From Anaerocolumna xylanovorans DSM 12503 (GTDB lineage Bacteria; Bacillota; Clostridia; Lachnospirales; Lachnospiraceae), in the NCBI RefSeq assembly GCF_900143645.1, contig NZ_FRFD01000006.1:186001-250000 (forward strand): DNA of 64,000 nt, given 5' to 3'. Position 1 is the stretch's first letter; each line of letters starts with the position of its first letter. Below are positions 52,137 to 60,857 of the stretch, in pieces. The notes beneath the pieces are model-generated. The model was given only the letters and a program-made list of their open reading frames with translations, was not told where the DNA came from and did no database searches. The translations under genes and the position numbers were made by a program.

Positions 52137-54128
52137 ATGGAGAAAAATATTGTTATCGTCGGTGCCGGATATTCAGGTATTCTGACAGCGAAAAAACTTG
52201 CGAAAAGATTTAAAAAAAATCCTGAAGTAGCCATTACCATTATAGATAAGAACCCTTTCCATACAATGCTTACGGAGCTTCATGAAGTTGCGGCAAGCCG
52301 CGTAGATGAAGATAGTATCAAGATAAGCTTAAAGAAAGTTTTTGCCGGAAGAAGGGTGAAAGTAGTACATGATACCGTAACATCCATTGACTATACGGAT
52401 AAGAAGGTTGTTGGAAATTTAGGCGAATATCAATATGATTTCTTAGTTCTTGCTGCAGGTTCCAAACCAACCTTTTATGGAGTACCGGGAGCGGATGAAC
52501 ACTCCTACAAGTTATGGTCTTATGAAGATGCAGTGAAGTTAAAAGACCGTATTCATAACGTTTTCAGACAGGCTGCTTGTGAAACAAATGTCGAGGAAAG
52601 AAAGAAGCTTTTAAGCTTCTATGTTGTGGGAGCAGGCTTTACAGGCGTTGAAATGGTGGGAGAACTGGCAGAATATGTTCCTATCCTTTGCGAGAAGTAT
52701 GAAATTGACAGAAGAGAAGTAACTCTTTTTGATGTAGATGGTTTAAGCCGGGTAATTCCGAATCTGACAGAAAAACTTTCTGCCAAAGTAGCAAGACGCC
52801 TTGACAAAATGGGCGTATCTCTTATCTTAAATGCTACTGTTTCAGCGGTTGGAAACGATTTCATAGAATTAAAACAGGGTGATAAAGTGAATCACTATAC
52901 CGCGGGAACTATTGTCTGGGCAGCCGGTATCCAAAGTGCCGATATTACCCAGGAAGCCGGTAAGAACTTAGAGCTTACCCGAGGAGCCCGTGTACAGGTA
53001 GACAGCTATTTGCGTTCAACAAAAGATGAGAAGGTTTATATCGCCGGAGATAATATGTACTATGTACCGGAGGGAGAAGAACGTCCTGTTCCCCAGATGG
53101 TAGAAAACTGTGAACAGTGTGCGGATACCATTGCCCACAATATTGTATGTGCAGTAAATGGACAGGGTGAAATGGAGTCTTATAAACCATCCTTCCACGG
53201 CGTTATGGTCAGCATCGGAGGCAGGTACGGAGTAGCTTATGTAGGAACTCCAAAGCATATGTTCAGCCTGGCATCCTTCTTTGCAATGTTTACAAAACAC
53301 TTTATCAATATTATATATTTTATCCAAGTGCTCGGATGGAACAAAGTGTTCAGCTACATTAAGCATGAGTTCTTTACCATAAGAAACTGCAGAAGTTTTG
53401 TAGGAGGACATTTCTCCAACAGAACACCAAGTTTCCTTTTAATCTTTTTAAGAATATGGCTTGGTGCCGTATGGGTGTATGAAGGCGTTATGAAGATCGT
53501 AGAGGGCTGGTTTAATTCTCCCAAGCTCAATGATTTCTTTGGCGGAGCCAATACCTGGTACAATAGTATTTTAAATGCAGCAACAAACGTAGCAACAAAA
53601 GCGGTGGAATCCGGAGCTGCTGATGCGACCTCCTCTGCAACGGCAAGCGGCGGCGGTGAAGGTGCTGCCCAGGCAGCAGGTCAGGTATTGATGAATTTTA
53701 ATTTTCTTGGATTAGTAAAATTTATCTTTGTAAGCGGTAAGAAACTGTCGGAATCCACACTGAATGATTTAGCGTTCAAATTAGATATTCCTCTTATGAA
53801 CTGGTTTGTAAATCACTTAATTCTGCCTTACAATGGAATGCAGATGTTTATGCAGATATTTATTGTAATTGCAGAGGTTCTTATAGGACTTGCATTAATA
53901 GGAGGACTTATTACAGGTCCGGCAGCTGCCGTATCCTTAGTGCTTCAATTCATGTTTGTCTGCACAACCGGCTTGTACTTAAATACCTTCTGGATGATAT
54001 TTGCAGGAATTGCTATGTTAATTGGCGCAGGAAGAACCTTTGGCATAGATTATTACGCTATGCCGGGACTTAAAAAATGGTGGAAGAAATTACCTTTTGT
54101 AAGAAAGTTGTATATCTATAATGATTAA
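52137..54128 (+). CDS. Type II NADH:quinone oxidoreductase with C-terminal DoxX-like membrane domain (Ndh2-like)
   Basis: 663 residues from ATG 52137 (AAAGGAG 6 nt upstream). Residues 1-400 are an NDH-2 flavoprotein: FAD-binding VIVGAGYSGILTAKKL, NAD-binding VVGAGFTGVEMVGEL, and the C-terminal FAD motif YIAGDN. After about 430 the protein becomes membrane-embedded with four or so helices and a DoxX-like pattern (LRIWLGAVWVYEGVMKI, and GLALIGGLITGPAAAVSL). It would pass electrons from NADH to a membrane quinone. A membrane-extended Ndh2 is the entry enzyme of the flavin-based export pathway in Listeria. It overlaps the prenyl synthase gene by 8 bp. Confidence 0.88.
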   Translation: MEKNIVIVGAGYSGILTAKKLAKRFKKNPEVAITIIDKNPFHTMLTELHEVAASRVDEDSIKISLKKVFAGRRVKVVHDTVTSIDYTDKKVVGNLGEYQYDFLVLAAGSKPTFYGVPGADEHSYKLWSYEDAVKLKDRIHNVFRQAACETNVEERKKLLSFYVVGAGFTGVEMVGELAEYVPILCEKYEIDRREVTLFDVDGLSRVIPNLTEKLSAKVARRLDKMGVSLILNATVSAVGNDFIELKQGDKVNHYTAGTIVWAAGIQSADITQEAGKNLELTRGARVQVDSYLRSTKDEKVYIAGDNMYYVPEGEERPVPQMVENCEQCADTIAHNIVCAVNGQGEMESYKPSFHGVMVSIGGRYGVAYVGTPKHMFSLASFFAMFTKHFINIIYFIQVLGWNKVFSYIKHEFFTIRNCRSFVGGHFSNRTPSFLLIFLRIWLGAVWVYEGVMKIVEGWFNSPKLNDFFGGANTWYNSILNAATNVATKAVESGAADATSSATASGGGEGAAQAAGQVLMNFNFLGLVKFIFVSGKKLSESTLNDLAFKLDIPLMNWFVNHLILPYNGMQMFMQIFIVIAEVLIGLALIGGLITGPAAAVSLVLQFMFVCTTGLYLNTFWMIFAGIAMLIGAGRTFGIDYYAMPGLKKWWKKLPFVRKLYIYND

Positions 54129-55101
54129 AGAAAAGATAAACAGTAAGAATGAAACTGTTCTGATACCGGCTGACGAAGCTTTTGAAATGACAGTAAAAGA
54201 AATGGAAGAGGCTATTGCGAAAGCACCAAGGGTGGTTCGCCAATACACGACCCACCTGCTCTCTTCCAGAGGCAAAAATATCCGCGCTGGCGCTCTGATT
54301 ACCTGCAGCCAGAATGAAGAAGGATTTGTGCATCCTAATACTGTTAAAATCGCGGCGGCAATTGAAGTCCTGCATCTGGCTACACTGGTCCATGACGATG
54401 TAATAGATGATGCGGATTTACGCCGCGGCGAGATGACTCTGCAAAAAAAGTACGGCAAGAAAACAGCTGTAATATGCGGTGATTATTTGCTGTGTACAGC
54501 CCTTGTCCTTGCAGCTTCCATATCAGAAAAAGAAAAATACCTTAATCTGACCTTGCCGGATTATGCCGGAAAGATATGTATGGGTGAACTAGAGCAGCAT
54601 ATTAATAATTTCAATTTGAATTTAACAATATATCAGTACCTTAAGATTATATCCGGAAAGACAGCTGCATTATTTGAAGCATCTTTCTATGCAGGAGCTG
54701 TTTTGGCGGGATATGATAAGAAGGAGTGTAACCGTTACAAGCAATTGGGTTTTTATGTAGGAATGATATTCCAGCTTACGGATGATTTGATGGATTTCGA
54801 ATCTACCAAAGAAATAAGCTTAAAACCCGTACAATCTGATTATGAACAAGGAGTAATAACGCTTCCTTTAATCCATACGCTAAAGAGTGCGGTAGATTTT
54901 AAGCAAAAGGCAGAGAAAAAAGACATCACCAGGCAGGAAATAAACACGGCTGTTAAACACTCCGGAGGACTTTTCTTTACGAAGCAGATTGTTGACAAAT
55001 ACTATAAAAAAGCAGTAAAAACGATGGATGAGCTGTCTCTTGACTCTGTAAAAAAAGCAAAGCTTACAGAAGTATTAAATAAAGCATCCCGGTTAAATTA
55101 A
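54121..55101 (+). CDS. Polyprenyl diphosphate synthase (heptaprenyl synthase component II-like)
   Basis: 326 residues, trans-prenyl transferase fold. The first Asp-rich motif is VHDDVIDDADLRRG and the second QLTDDLMD, with the usual K and Q contacts between. It extends FPP with IPP to make the quinone side chain. The ATG overlaps the end of the Ndh2 gene, and UbiA follows after 13 bp, so synthase, prenyltransferase and quinone-using dehydrogenase form one operon. A separate component I-like (Gx) protein lies at 58458. Confidence 0.92.
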   Translation: MIKEKINSKNETVLIPADEAFEMTVKEMEEAIAKAPRVVRQYTTHLLSSRGKNIRAGALITCSQNEEGFVHPNTVKIAAAIEVLHLATLVHDDVIDDADLRRGEMTLQKKYGKKTAVICGDYLLCTALVLAASISEKEKYLNLTLPDYAGKICMGELEQHINNFNLNLTIYQYLKIISGKTAALFEASFYAGAVLAGYDKKECNRYKQLGFYVGMIFQLTDDLMDFESTKEISLKPVQSDYEQGVITLPLIHTLKSAVDFKQKAEKKDITRQEINTAVKHSGGLFFTKQIVDKYYKKAVKTMDELSLDSVKKAKLTEVLNKASRLN

Positions 55102-55114
55102 AGGAGCAGCGGGT

Positions 55115-56017
55115 ATGATAAAACGGTTTTTGGATTATGTAGAAATCCGGACTAAGATTACCAGCCTCTTTGCGTTTGTGATGTCTCTTGGACTTTTGCT
55201 GTATAAAGGGCATACAATAAGCTTGGTGAATACATTGGTATTCTTTTGCTCCATGTTTCTGATAGACTTAGCAACTACGGCTGTTAATAATTATATTGAT
55301 ACCAAAGATGGCAGTCAGGCACTGCCTTTTGAGCGGAAAACGGCATTGTTTATTATTTATGCACTGCTGTCTGCCGGGGGGATGCTGGGAATTTATTTGG
55401 CTTACCGCACGGATTTGATCGTTTTGTTTGTTGGAGGACTTTGCTTCCTGTGTGGTGTTTTTTATACTTACGGTCCGGTGCCGATATCAAGACAGCCTTT
55501 GGGAGAAATCCTTTCCGGAGTATTTTATGGTTTATTTATTCCGTTTTTAATGTTTTATATTAATACACCGGCAGGAACTTTTTTAGAATACCATTTAAGT
55601 TTTGAAGAAATTGATTTAAAGCTTAAAATTGTGCCGATATTTGCATTATTGTTATTTGCTGTGATACCTTTTTGCTGTACGGCAAATATCATGCTGGCAA
55701 ATAATATTTGCGATGTAGAGAAGGACATTCAGGTAAAAAGACATACATTGCCTTATTATATTGGTAAAAGATCCATACACCTGTTTGCCGGTCTTTATTA
55801 TTTATGCTATATAGCAATTATTATAATGTGCATTGTTAAAATATTGTCACCCTTGTGCCTGCTTTCTTTGCTGACGGTATATCCGGTAGAGAAAAATATA
55901 CGTACATTCAAGAAAAAACAGGTAAAGAGCGAAACCTTTGCAGTTTCCATAAAAAATTATATCACAATTATGGGAAGTGTAACTCTACTTATATTAATAA
56001 GCGCATTTCTTTCCTGA
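55115..56017 (+). CDS. UbiA-family prenyltransferase (MenA/DmkA-like)
   Basis: 300 residues, about eight or nine membrane helices. Two Asp-rich motifs: NNYIDTKDG and ANNICDVEKDIQVKRHTLP. It attaches the polyprenyl chain to an aromatic acceptor, probably 1,4-dihydroxy-2-naphthoate, giving demethylmenaquinone; no naphthoate biosynthesis genes are in the window. AAAGGAG precedes the ATG. Its place between prenyl synthase and the flavoprotein genes matches DmkA of flavin-based electron export loci. Confidence 0.88.
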   Translation: MIKRFLDYVEIRTKITSLFAFVMSLGLLLYKGHTISLVNTLVFFCSMFLIDLATTAVNNYIDTKDGSQALPFERKTALFIIYALLSAGGMLGIYLAYRTDLIVLFVGGLCFLCGVFYTYGPVPISRQPLGEILSGVFYGLFIPFLMFYINTPAGTFLEYHLSFEEIDLKLKIVPIFALLLFAVIPFCCTANIMLANNICDVEKDIQVKRHTLPYYIGKRSIHLFAGLYYLCYIAIIIMCIVKILSPLCLLSLLTVYPVEKNIRTFKKKQVKSETFAVSIKNYITIMGSVTLLILISAFLS

Positions 56018-56103
56018 TTAAGTTTTAAAAATTAGTTTTAACGTTTATTTTTATCAGCAAATGCTGGTATTAAAATAAAAATAATTATATGGAGGATAGA
56101 ATT

Positions 56104-57117
56104 ATGAAAAAAGGTTTAGCACTTGTATTAATTTTCGTTTTAGCGTTTGCCACTTTAACAGCTTGCGGCAAGAGCGGCGGTTCTAATGGCAAAGCAATCA
56201 AAACAGGTCTTGGGGTGGTTACATCCGTAGCAAGTTCCAAGAACGTAGAGGACAAAGATGGTGTTGCAGAGACAGATTCCTATGTTGCTGCCGTAACAGT
56301 AGGCTCTGACGGAAAGATTATTGACTGTAAGCTTGATGCTGCCCAGACACAGATTAATTTCTCAAAAGAAGGAAAGATTACTAGTGACAAAACAGCTGCT
56401 GTTCAGACAAAGCAGGAGAAAAAGGAAGCTTATGGCATGAAATCACAGTCTGGTATTGGAAAAGAGTGGTATGAGCAGGCTGATTCATTTGCAAAATACT
56501 GCGTTGGCAAAACATTAGACCAGATTAAAGGCATTGCCGTAACAGAGGAAGGCACAGCAAAGGATGCTGACCTTGCTTCTTCCGTAACCGTACATATCGG
56601 TGACTTTATCTCTGTTGTAGCAAAAGCTGTAGAAAATGCACAGGATTTAGGTGCAAAGTCCGGAGACAAATTAGGTCTTGGAATTGGCACAACGATTGAC
56701 AAGTCCACAGATGCAGCAGCAGACACTGACGGTTTAGCAGAGGCTTATTCCTATTATACCGCTGTGACAGTTGATTCTTCCAGTAAGATTTCAAGCTGTG
56801 CTATCGATGCATCCATTTCTGATATAAACTTCAATGCAACAGGCGCTATTACTTCTGACCTTACAGCTGCTGTTCAGACAAAGCAGGAAAAAAAGGATGC
56901 CTATGGCATGAAATCACAGTCTGCTATTGGAAAAGAATGGTATGAACAGGCAAATTCCTTTGCAAAATATGTAACGGGCAAGACAGTTGAACAGGTTAAG
57001 GGTATTGCTGTAAGTGATGAAGGAACTCCTTCTGATTCAGATCTTTCAAGCTCTGTAACCGTTCATATTGCACCTTTCACCGGTGTAATCGAAAAAGCTG
57101 TAACAAACGCTAAATAA
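56104..57117 (+). CDS. PplA-like two-repeat flavinylated lipoprotein (FMN-binding type)
   Basis: 337 residues from ATG 56104 (GGAGG 8 nt upstream). A lipoprotein signal ends in LTAC, so it is attached to the outer membrane face. Two repeats of about 145 residues each contain VQTKQEKK, AYGMKSQS, IGKEWYEQA and end in D-x-D-L-x-S-S-V-T-V-H-I. The DLxSSVT segment resembles the Dxx(S/T)xx(S/T) motif to which ApbE attaches FMN, giving two potential flavins. Located between UbiA and ApbE genes, it fits PplA, the surface electron carrier of the Listeria pathway. Flavinylation is inferred. Confidence 0.82.
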   Translation: MKKGLALVLIFVLAFATLTACGKSGGSNGKAIKTGLGVVTSVASSKNVEDKDGVAETDSYVAAVTVGSDGKIIDCKLDAAQTQINFSKEGKITSDKTAAVQTKQEKKEAYGMKSQSGIGKEWYEQADSFAKYCVGKTLDQIKGIAVTEEGTAKDADLASSVTVHIGDFISVVAKAVENAQDLGAKSGDKLGLGIGTTIDKSTDAAADTDGLAEAYSYYTAVTVDSSSKISSCAIDASISDINFNATGAITSDLTAAVQTKQEKKDAYGMKSQSAIGKEWYEQANSFAKYVTGKTVEQVKGIAVSDEGTPSDSDLSSSVTVHIAPFTGVIEKAVTNAK

Positions 57118-57144
57118 TTTAGGAAAACGGCTTAACTTTCAGAC

Positions 57145-57260
57145 GGGTGTCCTAAAAGTCCGTTTAATCAGTTATGAGGTACCGGATATTGAAATTAGAA
57201 TATAGCTATTTTCAATATCTGGTATATACTCATAGGATTAGGAGACTTTTGAGGCACCCT
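57145..57260. repeat. Long imperfect palindrome (about 116 bp)
   Basis: The outer arms GGGTGTCCTAAAAGTC and GACTTTTGAGGCACCC, the middle arms around TTATGAGGTACCGG / TGGTATATACTCATA, and the inner arms GATATTGAAA / TTTCAATATC fold into one long hairpin around a short loop at about 57196-57209. It lies between the lipoprotein and ApbE genes. Either a MITE-like element or a large transcript-stabilising/terminating hairpin; no terminal target repeats were identified. Confidence 0.7.
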
Positions 57261-57331
57261 CTATTTTAAACAGAGAATATATGAGATAGAACAGATTTAA
57301 GAATAATTCGTTCTATAGAATGGAGACTAAC

Positions 57332-58378
57332 GTGGGGAAGCGGCTATTGGCTATCGTACTGATTTTTATTAATGTAATTTCTCTCACCTCCTGCGCTTTT
57401 TCAAAGCCAAAAAGATATGAAGCAGAATTTCTGGTTTTATTTGATACCGTAACAAAAATCGTCGGATACGCCGACAATAAAGAAGAATTCGATAAATACG
57501 CCCATATGATCTATGATGAGCTTAAAACATACCATGAGCTATATGATATTTATAATGATTATGATGGGGTTAATAATATAAAGACAATTAATGATAATGC
57601 CGGTATCAAGCCGGTAAAGGTAGATAAAAAGTTATTAGATATGCTTTTATATGCGAAAACAGCCTACACAGAAACAGACGGCAAGTTGAACATAGCATTG
57701 GGGGCAGTTTTACAGGTATGGCATCAATACAGGGAAGAAGGTATCAATGACCCTGAAAATGCGAAAGTACCCCCTATGGAACTCTTGGAGGAAAAAAATA
57801 AACATACGGATATTAATAATCTTATTATTGACGAAAAGGCTTCTACCGTATATCTCAAAGATTCGGAGATGTCACTTGATGTCGGCGGAGTAGGCAAGGG
57901 ATACGCTACCGAACAGGTGTGCCAGTATGCAGAGGCTCATGGCTTTGTTAATGGAATGGTCAGTGTCGGCGGTAATGTCCGTGTAATCGGAAGCAGAGAC
58001 GGCAAGGGAGAGCCTTGGCGTGTGGGAATACAAAATCCTGATTTGACCAGTGAAAAGACGAATCTTAAAGTCCTTAACCTGACAGATGCTTCCCTGGTTT
58101 CAAGCGGTGATTATGAGCGGTATTATATGGTGGATGGAGTGAAGTACCACCATATTATTGATCCTCTGACTCTTATGCCTTCGGTATATTTCACTGCAGT
58201 AACGATTGTCTGCAAGGATTCCGGTATGGCAGATGCCTATACAAAAGCAATTTATAATATGCCTTATGAAGATGGACTTAAGTTTGTGGAAAAACATCCG
58301 GAAATACAGGCTCTTTGGGTATTTAAGAACGGTGATATAAAATATAGTCCCGGTTTTGAAAAATATATCAGGGAATAG
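57332..58378 (+). CDS. apbE: ApbE-type FAD:protein FMN transferase (FmnB-like lipoprotein)
   Basis: 348 residues from GTG 57332, chosen because GGAGA lies 5 nt upstream and gives a compact lipoprotein signal (KRLLAIVLIFINVISLTSC); ATG 57320 lacks a ribosome site. The ApbE fold shows the FAD/Mg motifs SLDVGGVGKGYATE, SVGGNVRVIG, and YHHIIDPLT. It transfers FMN from FAD onto Ser/Thr of extracytoplasmic proteins, most likely the lipoprotein encoded just upstream. The two genes form the FmnB-PplA pair of flavin-based electron export. Confidence 0.92.
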   Translation: MGKRLLAIVLIFINVISLTSCAFSKPKRYEAEFLVLFDTVTKIVGYADNKEEFDKYAHMIYDELKTYHELYDIYNDYDGVNNIKTINDNAGIKPVKVDKKLLDMLLYAKTAYTETDGKLNIALGAVLQVWHQYREEGINDPENAKVPPMELLEEKNKHTDINNLIIDEKASTVYLKDSEMSLDVGGVGKGYATEQVCQYAEAHGFVNGMVSVGGNVRVIGSRDGKGEPWRVGIQNPDLTSEKTNLKVLNLTDASLVSSGDYERYYMVDGVKYHHIIDPLTLMPSVYFTAVTIVCKDSGMADAYTKAIYNMPYEDGLKFVEKHPEIQALWVFKNGDIKYSPGFEKYIRE

Positions 58379-58446
58379 TGTGAATTACTGGAAAGCATAA
58401 TTCACACAAGTTTGTGCTTGCGATATGCAGGAAGAATAGTTTAGAA
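58378..58446 (+). repeat. Dispersed hairpin repeat, copy E
   Basis: GTGTGAATTA / TAATTCACAC with perfect 10-bp arms (58378-58407), as in copy F, then GCTTGCGATATGCAGGAAGAATAGTTT. The hairpin begins at the last base of the ApbE stop codon. Confidence 0.65.
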
Positions 58447-58457
58447 AGGGTACCGTA

Positions 58458-58970
58458 ATGAGGAAATCTACAGCAAGAAAGGTAGCGTATTATGGAATAT
58501 TCGTTGCCCTTGCGTTTGTGTTTAGTTTTGTTGAGGTGCTGGTTCCGGTTTCTTTAGGAATTCCGGGAATTAAGCTAGGGCTTGCCAACATTGTTGTACT
58601 TACGGCCCTTTATGCCATGGGGCCAAGAGATGCCTTTTTTATATCCTGTGTAAGAATAGTGTTGGTGGGCTTTACTTTTGGAAATATGGCAAGTCTTTTG
58701 TACAGTATGGCAGGAGGACTCTTAAGCTGGCTGGTAATGTGCCTGCTAAAGAAGATAAAAGGCTTTAGTATGATTGGAGTCAGCCTGGCAGGAGGGATAT
58801 CTCATAACATAGGGCAGATAGCAGTAGCCGCCCTTATGCTAAAGACTGTCAGTGTGATATATTACCTTCCGGTTCTTCTCATTGCAGGTACTATAACCGG
58901 AATATTAATTGGAATTCTCGGGGGAATGCTGCTTAAAGTCCAGCTAAGGCTTAAAAACAGCATAGGATAA
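58458..58970 (+). CDS. Gx transporter / heptaprenyl diphosphate synthase component I-like membrane protein (EetB-like)
   Basis: 170 residues, five or six membrane helices, ECF-S-like fold (starts with ARKVAYYGIFVALAFVFSFVE, then IPGIKLGLANIVVLTALY and SMAGGLLSWLVM, ISHNIGQIAVA). Annotated in databases as Gx transporter family or HepS; in flavin-based export loci it is EetB, partner of the NusG_II protein EetA, which here lies at 44811. AAAGGG precedes the ATG. The transported molecule, if any, is not established. Confidence 0.82.
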   Translation: MRKSTARKVAYYGIFVALAFVFSFVEVLVPVSLGIPGIKLGLANIVVLTALYAMGPRDAFFISCVRIVLVGFTFGNMASLLYSMAGGLLSWLVMCLLKKIKGFSMIGVSLAGGISHNIGQIAVAALMLKTVSVIYYLPVLLIAGTITGILIGILGGMLLKVQLRLKNSIG

Positions 58971-58999
58971 TAAAAAATTAGAGAAACGGTGATGGAAAC

Positions 59000-60007
59000 G
59001 TGGCAACCATTAAGGATATTGCAAGGAAATGCAAGGTTTCGACTTCTACAGTCAGTAAGGCACTAAACGGTTACAGGGATATTGGCGAGGAGAAAAGGGA
59101 AGAGATAAAAAAAGCAGCTATCGAGCTGGGATATTTACCTTTAGACGGCAGGAAAGCAGAAAAATCAAAGAAGACCTATAACATAGGTGTTTTATTCTCT
59201 ACCTTATTTGACTATGGACTTCGGAACGAATATTTTGCACATATTCTGGCTGCTTTTAAAGAAAAAGCTGCCATCAAAGGATATGATATTACTTTTATAG
59301 AGCACAATATGGGAAAACGCAGAATGAGTTATCTGGAGCATTGCAGATACCGAAACTTTGACGGTGTTTTTATAGTGTGTGCTGACTTTGCGGAAGCGGA
59401 AGTAATTGAGTTAGTAAACAGCCTTATTCCTATAGTGACCATCGACCAGGTATTTAATGAAGCAATCTCCGTATTGTCTGACAACTATGACGGAATGAGG
59501 CAGCTGACCCAGTATATTATAGACTGCGGGCACAAAAGGATAGCTTATATTCATGGAAACAAGTCCTCAGTCACCCATAACCGCCTGGTTGGATTTTATA
59601 ATACAATGAAAGAAAATGAGCTTTCCATACCGGAAGAATATCTGGTAGAAGGCATATACAGAAATGCAGAAGTCTGCGAAGAACTGGCAAAGCACCTTAT
59701 CAGGCTTTCCGGCCCGCCTACCTGTATTATTGCACCGGATGATTACGCTGCTCTTGGCGTAATGAACTGTGTCAGAAAGATGGGGCTTAAGGTTCCGGAG
59801 GATATATCGGTTGCAGGCTATGACGGAATCTCTGTCTCACAGGCCATAGAGCCAAGGCTTACTACGGTGAAACAGGATACTGACAAGATTGGAAGTGAAG
59901 CGGCAAGGCAGCTTATCAATCTGATTGAAAGCCCCATGATGACTTCTTTGGATTCCGTATGCCTGGAGGTAGAGCTAATAAAAGGTGGAACTGTTAAAAG
60001 AATATGA
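59000..60007 (+). CDS. LacI-family transcriptional regulator
   Basis: 335 residues. The N-terminal HTH and hinge (TIKDIARKCKVSTSTVSKALNGY ... IKKAAIELGYLPL) are followed by a periplasmic-binding-protein-like sensor domain (about 62-330) that usually binds a sugar. The start is GTG 59000. No sugar transport or catabolic genes adjoin it in this window; the nearest possible targets are the divergently placed genes beyond 60 kb. Target and effector are unknown. Confidence 0.92.
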   Translation: MATIKDIARKCKVSTSTVSKALNGYRDIGEEKREEIKKAAIELGYLPLDGRKAEKSKKTYNIGVLFSTLFDYGLRNEYFAHILAAFKEKAAIKGYDITFIEHNMGKRRMSYLEHCRYRNFDGVFIVCADFAEAEVIELVNSLIPIVTIDQVFNEAISVLSDNYDGMRQLTQYIIDCGHKRIAYIHGNKSSVTHNRLVGFYNTMKENELSIPEEYLVEGIYRNAEVCEELAKHLIRLSGPPTCIIAPDDYAALGVMNCVRKMGLKVPEDISVAGYDGISVSQAIEPRLTTVKQDTDKIGSEAARQLINLIESPMMTSLDSVCLEVELIKGGTVKRI

Positions 60008-60044
60008 TAAACATAATACTTTACAACATTTGTTTATCATTGGT

Positions 60045-60078
60045 GAAATGCCGGTACTGCACGCAGTACCGGCATTTC
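60045..60078. terminator. Perfect hairpin between the lacI-type gene and the small membrane protein
   Basis: GAAATGCCGGTACTGC-AC-GCAGTACCGGCATTTC: 16-bp perfect arms with a two-base centre. Likely terminates one or both convergent transcripts, though the T-run is weak. Confidence 0.65.
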
Positions 60079-60142
60079 AGGTTCAAAATATTGCGGTTAG
60101 TCTATCTCTAAAGTTGTCATGGTAAGTGCTTCCTTTATAAGC

Positions 60143-60200
60143 TTACATTAGAACCATCGTTTTTTTATAAATCACCTGCTCCTTTCACAAACAGTTACCT
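60143..60200 (-). pseudogene. Remnant of a duplicated small membrane protein gene
   Basis: On the minus strand this repeats the leader and first codons of the gene at 60204-60776: GAAAGGAGCAGGTGATTTATAAAAAAACGATGGTTC against GAAAGGGCAGGTAATTTATGAAAAAGCGATGGTTC, with the ATG changed to ATA. After the sixth codon it jumps to TGTAAGCTTAT, like the end of the same gene (CGTAAGCTTTAT). So it is a second tandem copy with almost the whole coding part deleted. Confidence 0.65.
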
Positions 60201-60203
60201 GAT

Positions 60204-60776
60204 CTAATAAAGCTTACGGGTAATCCGCTCCTTTATTATCCCTATATTATCAGAACTAAATGTCATCGGATATTCTCTACCCTTAAAGACAATCATAATA
60301 TCTAAATCTGGTCTTTGGTGGGAGGCTCCGTATTCATTCAGGTATCCTTGCGCATTCTTAATAAGTAAGGATATATTTTCCGACGCTTCCTTTACGGTGA
60401 TGTCTGTTATATCATATCTGGAATATCTGGATTTAGCCACTGTATAAGCGCTTATTGCTTTTGGGAAATTGTCAACAACATGCCGGGTCTGAATCAAAGG
60501 CTGCCCACCCCAGGGAGTTGATAAGGCACCAATCCAGTACTCCACTTCAAAGTTTATCTTTCTCTCATCCTTTGTTGTAAAAAGATAAACATATTTCTTA
60601 CCATCCCTGCCCAGACTCTTTATATATTCAAAATCCCTGTCGTAGCGTATATATAACATTTTTCTAACATGAGTTATAATGTGTTTTTCTCCCAGATATT
60701 TTACATTATACAGGGCAATAACTGTAATGAGAAGAATTGCAATAACAGATATCCGTACGAACCATCGCTTTTTCAT
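60204..60776 (-). CDS. Small membrane-anchored protein next to the vWA-lipase gene
   Basis: 190 residues, unrecognised. MKKRWF and a hydrophobic helix (about 8-24) anchor it; the rest is extracytoplasmic, with a beta-rich stretch (KKYVYLFTTKDERKINFEVEYW) and a helical end. GAAAGGGCAGG precedes the ATG. It follows the CBM2-vWA-lipase gene by 81 bp on the same strand. This repeats the plan seen at 20.7-28 kb (large CBM2 secreted enzyme, then a small anchored protein, then duplicates), although the two small families show no clear sequence similarity. Function unknown. Confidence 0.75.
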   Translation of the reverse strand: MKKRWFVRISVIAILLITVIALYNVKYLGEKHIITHVRKMLYIRYDRDFEYIKSLGRDGKKYVYLFTTKDERKINFEVEYWIGALSTPWGGQPLIQTRHVVDNFPKAISAYTVAKSRYSRYDITDITVKEASENISLLIKNAQGYLNEYGASHQRPDLDIMIVFKGREYPMTFSSDNIGIIKERITRKLY

Positions 60777-60857
60777 AAATTACCTGCCCTTTCATAAAAA
60801 CTTCCAGACTTAATTAACCTTAACTACTTATTGCATTTGCCTATTGCAGGGTGTCAA

